NCBI RefSeq assembly: GCF_001602375.1
Contig: NZ_BCNY01000014.1
Location: 124,001-188,000, forward strand
Length of the DNA stretch: 64,000 nucleotides
Direction: 5' to 3'
DNA from: Methanoculleus horonobensis
GTDB taxonomy: Archaea; Halobacteriota; Methanomicrobia; Methanomicrobiales; Methanoculleaceae
The notes beneath the pieces are model-generated. The model ran no database searches. It saw nothing but the letters and a program-made list of their open reading frames with translations, and was not told where the DNA came from. This document shows, in pieces, positions 60,863 to 64,000 of this stretch. The stretch's first letter is position 1; the number at the start of each line of letters is the position of its first letter. A program made the translations under genes and the position numbers.

Positions 60863-63800
60863 AGCCAGTGCTCCTGGATGATCCGCATGGACATATCCAG
60901 CTCGTCGTAGACCTCGTCCCGGATCGCCGAGTCGCGGATGTTAAGCGCCTCGCTCACTGCCAGATCGAGGATCTCCCTCGAGCGGTCTTCGTAACGCTCC
61001 GCATAGATCCGGCACGCCATATCGCCGAGCACGAATGCCCGCCGTGAGAGCGGCCTGATGATCCGGGCCTCTTCGAGCGCGCAGAGCAGCATCCTGTCCG
61101 CAACCTCCTGCTGCCCCGCGCCCCGGGCAATGAGATAGAGCTCCGTATAGTAGGCTGCCCGCTTCGCCCTGTCGGGCGCCGCACGGATCGCCCGATCGAG
61201 CGCGACCATGTCCTTGGTGGTGTAATCGCTGTTCCGGATCTTGTCCCGGCAGTCGAGGATCCTGGCGTAGACCGAACTCTTCCAGGACTGGGGCATGTTC
61301 TGCTCGAGCTGGACTGTCAGGTTATACCGGATCCTGTCGTCTTCGATGGCGGAGACGATACCGGTCGCGCGCTCCCGGGCGGCAGATTTCCCGCTCGCCC
61401 GGTAGAACGAGAAGAGCATCTGGGCCATCCGCTGCTGCGCCATGGCGGTGATGAACGGGATCTGGATGTAGCCGGCGGTCTGCTCCATGCCGTTTAGCAG
61501 TTCCTCGATCTCCTCTTCGTCACCGTACGTCTCGGCAAACTGCGCCACGTCAAAGAGCATCGAGAGCCGGACATAGGGGAAGGAGATGTTCACGACGGTG
61601 TGGCACATCGACGAGAGAATATCTTTTCTCTGTGCGGGTTCGCTGACCATGTCGAAGACCGCCGCAAGAGCGTCCACGTACTCGACCGGGTCCTCGATCC
61701 TGCCGACCTGCTCCATTGCCCACTCGACGTCTTTCTCCTGCCGGTTTACGGCGTTGAGACTTCTTGCGGCGTAGATCAGGTTCTTCCTGATGAATGCCTC
61801 CCGCTCGCTCCCTATGGCATCAAGCGTCCTCTGCGCCTCGCCGAGGTACTCCCTGGCCGCATCATGATCGATCCCGGCCATCAGTCCGGCGAGGTCGGAG
61901 AGCATGATCGCGCGGACGGACGGATCGGAGAGGTCGCCGATGGTCTCGTGGAGCCTCCGGATGATCGTCTCAGCCTGCTCAACGTTTTCGAGAGCCGAGT
62001 AGGCGCTCACGATCCGGTACATCCCGGTGTAGCGTGCATAGACGTCGCTGGTGTGCTCGAAGAGCCGGTACATCAGTTCGAGCACCGGCTGCGCCGCTGT
62101 CCCTCCTTCGACCCCTTCGAGTAGATACGCCGTCACCTCGTAGGGGTCGGCCGAGTCGAACTCTTTCGTGTAGTCGGTGAAGAACGTGAGGATCCGCTGG
62201 ATCATGGCGGTCCGCTCGTATTCGCCGTCGATCTCGAGCGAGAAGAGCGACATGGGTGCCGCAAAGATCGGGCTCGCGTAGATCTGCGTGTACTCGAGCA
62301 TGATATCGACGTAACTTGCTATCTTGATCGATATCTCCTCGTGCGGGGTGCTTGTCTTGAGGAGGTCGAGCGCGATCTCGAACGGTTCCAGCATGCCGTC
62401 GAAGATCTGCGCCTCCCCCCGGGAGAGCTGATCTGCCACCTGCAGGCTCCCGACCCGGATGTAGCCTTCGACGAGGGGATCGGCCAGCTGCCGCTGCAGG
62501 GACGGGTCGGCGATCTGGGAGAGGATCTGGCCTGCCTCGTCCAGCGCCTGGAGCGAGAGCTGCTCGATCCCGTACATGATCAGGCCGTGGATGACCTTGC
62601 CCATCGCGAAGAGGCAGTAGTCCCGCTCTAAGAGGGATGTGGAGAGAACTCGCATCCCGTGGAGCAGGTCGAGGTCGCCGTCCTCAACGGCGAGTACGGC
62701 CGCCTGGTCCACGATACCCCCCATTGCCTCGGCCCGGGCCCGCTGATCCACGATCTCGCAGGTGAGTCCGGTCGCGTGCCGGAGGAGATCCCGGTCTTTC
62801 CGGGCGACGCCGACCCGTGCCATCTCGACTGCGATGGTCGAGATGGCCTGCTCGCGGAGATTTTGCTCTCCAATCTGGCTCACCAGATCCACGAGGGCCG
62901 ACGGCTCTTTCTGGCGGACGAATCCCCGCTCGATCAGGATGGTGTTGCACTCGAGAAGGAGGGTGTCCTGTGCGCGGTGCGAACTCGCGAGTTCCTTTAT
63001 GGCCGGTACGTGCCTGACGACCTCGTCGAAGTCGTACTCCTTGCAGAAGTCGGTCACCGCCTGGTGAACCAGCGAATCGGCGATCTCGATATCCAGTGTG
63101 GCGAGGATGTTCTCGCGAACGAGCCCGATCTCGTCGCGCCGGACACCCTCCTTGATCAGGCGGACACTGGTGTCGAAAAATTGGGCGTTGATCCTCTGCG
63201 CACTACTGCTGGCCTTCTTCATGACCTCGATTGCGTGGTAGAAGTCGCCCATGCGGGAGAGTGCGTCGGTGATCTGCCGGTAGAGCTGGGCCGCTTTCGC
63301 AGCATCACAGGACGCATCGATCAGCGGCGTGATATCGAGGAGGACGGTCGGGTTGCCGCTCTTCTCGACGACCGCGATCCCGGAGAGGACGATCTCCTCG
63401 ATGGGAAGCTGGCTCTCTCCCTCCCCCCGGGCGTTGAACTCGAAAGCCTTCTCGAGGAACCAGCGCTCCCCGCTCCGCTCGGCTTTCTTCAGGAGTTCGA
63501 GGACGAGGATCTGGCCGGCCCACGGCTTTTCGTCGTCGATCCTGAGCAGTCTGGTGTATATCTGTTTCTTGTCCCGCTGGCGGTCGAGGAGCTGCTCGGT
63601 CAGGATCGCGAGAACCTCCGTGAGCCGCTCTTCGGGGATATCCGGGAGAGAGTCGAGGATCTGTTCGATATCGGAGATCTCTTTCTTCAGCGAGGATTTC
63701 CAGGTGGCGTCCACGATATCGGCGATCGAGTTGGTGCGCCGGATCTTCTGGTTGATCTCGGTGGCGCTTGAAAGCCCGCTGATCACGAGGTTGATATCGC

Positions 63801-64000
63801 CGGACTCGATGCCGGAACCGGCAATCGCCCGGGCCACGTCGGCGTGGAGTTGCGACTGCCGCGATATGTCGCCGATCTCGGGAAGCATCTGGAGAGCATA
63901 CTGCATGATGTCGACGTTCTGATGCTTCTGACCGTACCGGATGAAGAGCGGGATGATCTCGGAGAGGATTGCCGAGCGGTATTTGCGGATGCTGATCTTA
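60859..64000 (-). CDS. Very large helical-repeat protein, incomplete at right edge
   Basis: At least 1046 codons, with the frame still open at the window edge (the residues before the internal Met at 63906 read smoothly into it: FIRYGQKHQNVDIMQYALQ). No membrane segment, signal peptide or catalytic motif. Almost the whole length is amphipathic helix with a period of roughly 35-40 residues rich in Ala, Leu, Arg, Asp, Glu, like a TPR- or HEAT-type solenoid that would act as a scaffold. No family recognised. It is translationally coupled to acylphosphatase. Confidence 0.75.
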   Translation of the reverse strand, partial: KISIRKYRSAILSEIIPLFIRYGQKHQNVDIMQYALQMLPEIGDISRQSQLHADVARAIAGSGIESGDINLVISGLSSATEINQKIRRTNSIADIVDATWKSSLKKEISDIEQILDSLPDIPEERLTEVLAILTEQLLDRQRDKKQIYTRLLRIDDEKPWAGQILVLELLKKAERSGERWFLEKAFEFNARGEGESQLPIEEIVLSGIAVVEKSGNPTVLLDITPLIDASCDAAKAAQLYRQITDALSRMGDFYHAIEVMKKASSSAQRINAQFFDTSVRLIKEGVRRDEIGLVRENILATLDIEIADSLVHQAVTDFCKEYDFDEVVRHVPAIKELASSHRAQDTLLLECNTILIERGFVRQKEPSALVDLVSQIGEQNLREQAISTIAVEMARVGVARKDRDLLRHATGLTCEIVDQRARAEAMGGIVDQAAVLAVEDGDLDLLHGMRVLSTSLLERDYCLFAMGKVIHGLIMYGIEQLSLQALDEAGQILSQIADPSLQRQLADPLVEGYIRVGSLQVADQLSRGEAQIFDGMLEPFEIALDLLKTSTPHEEISIKIASYVDIMLEYTQIYASPIFAAPMSLFSLEIDGEYERTAMIQRILTFFTDYTKEFDSADPYEVTAYLLEGVEGGTAAQPVLELMYRLFEHTSDVYARYTGMYRIVSAYSALENVEQAETIIRRLHETIGDLSDPSVRAIMLSDLAGLMAGIDHDAAREYLGEAQRTLDAIGSEREAFIRKNLIYAARSLNAVNRQEKDVEWAMEQVGRIEDPVEYVDALAAVFDMVSEPAQRKDILSSMCHTVVNISFPYVRLSMLFDVAQFAETYGDEEEIEELLNGMEQTAGYIQIPFITAMAQQRMAQMLFSFYRASGKSAARERATGIVSAIEDDRIRYNLTVQLEQNMPQSWKSSVYARILDCRDKIRNSDYTTKDMVALDRAIRAAPDRAKRAAYYTELYLIARGAGQQEVADRMLLCALEEARIIRPLSRRAFVLGDMACRIYAERYEDRSREILDLAVSEALNIRDSAIRDEVYDELDMSMRIIQEHWL

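Overview
The window comes from a hydrogenotrophic methanogenic archaeon. It carries archaeal ribosomal proteins (L7Ae, S28e, L24e, S10), EF-1 alpha, a CetZ tubulin, methanogenesis marker protein 12, the methanopterin-pathway enzyme RFAP synthase, archaeal cobalamin genes (cobZ, cobS and a TIGR00303-type cobT), porCDAB, and archaeal TATA-type promoters. High G+C and gene content fit Methanomicrobiales, most likely Methanoculleus or a close relative. The genus is an inference, because no rRNA is present.

Layout. 1-13.8 kb is an accessory cell-surface/glycan island, less G+C-rich and more loosely packed than the rest: a truncated ATP-grasp enzyme, three glycosyltransferases, two secreted beta-helix proteins (one with near-identical duplicated CARDB domains), a hexapeptide acyltransferase, a DUF2206 membrane protein and a polysaccharide deacetylase. 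14-28.4 kb is dense housekeeping sequence: a chorismate lyase/RFAP synthase fusion, ApgM, a sugar-nucleotide epimerase, a DUF368 (PopT-like) lipid-carrier transporter, marker protein 12, PHI, porCDAB, LysE, threonine synthase, a nitrilase and MarC. 29.3-42 kb holds the L7Ae-S28e-L24e-ndk operon, a four-gene glycosylation-type operon (FAD oxidoreductase, GT2, flippase-like protein, DUF2298), a divergent cetZ operon with a membrane-anchored partner, and EF-1 alpha-S10 followed by an Agl23-like membrane protein. 42-49.7 kb has a siroheme/Fe-S sulfite-reductase-like protein, the cobalamin lower-ligand genes, the GMP synthase amidotransferase, a TraB protein and a nitroreductase. 49.8-64 kb has amt-glnK behind a good NrpR-type operator, an F420-dependent oxidoreductase, an HPS-RraA fusion, a DUF1538 pair with a P-II-like protein, two PaaK-type CoA ligases with an ACT protein, a solitary Cas1, an acylphosphatase and a very long helical-repeat protein running off the right edge.

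How the parts fit. HPS (53.1 kb) and PHI (20.0 kb) together give the reverse ribulose monophosphate route to pentoses. ApgM and POR connect acetyl-CoA, pyruvate and central carbon. CobZ, CobS and the CobT-like protein assemble the cobamide lower ligand. The DUF2298, flippase-like, Agl23-like, GT2 and DUF368 proteins form a scattered envelope-glycan set.

Most worth a second look: the solo Cas1, which has lost one predicted catalytic Glu; the cetZ-partner operon; the fused chorismate lyase/RFAP synthase; the DUF1538/P-II operon; and three long gene-free islands (28.4-29.3, 44.5-45.1 and 51.4-52.0 kb) that share repeat modules and strings of tri-loop hairpins. No rRNA, tRNA, CRISPR array or intact insertion sequence was found. 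All family assignments come from reading the sequence and recalling families; no database search was run.
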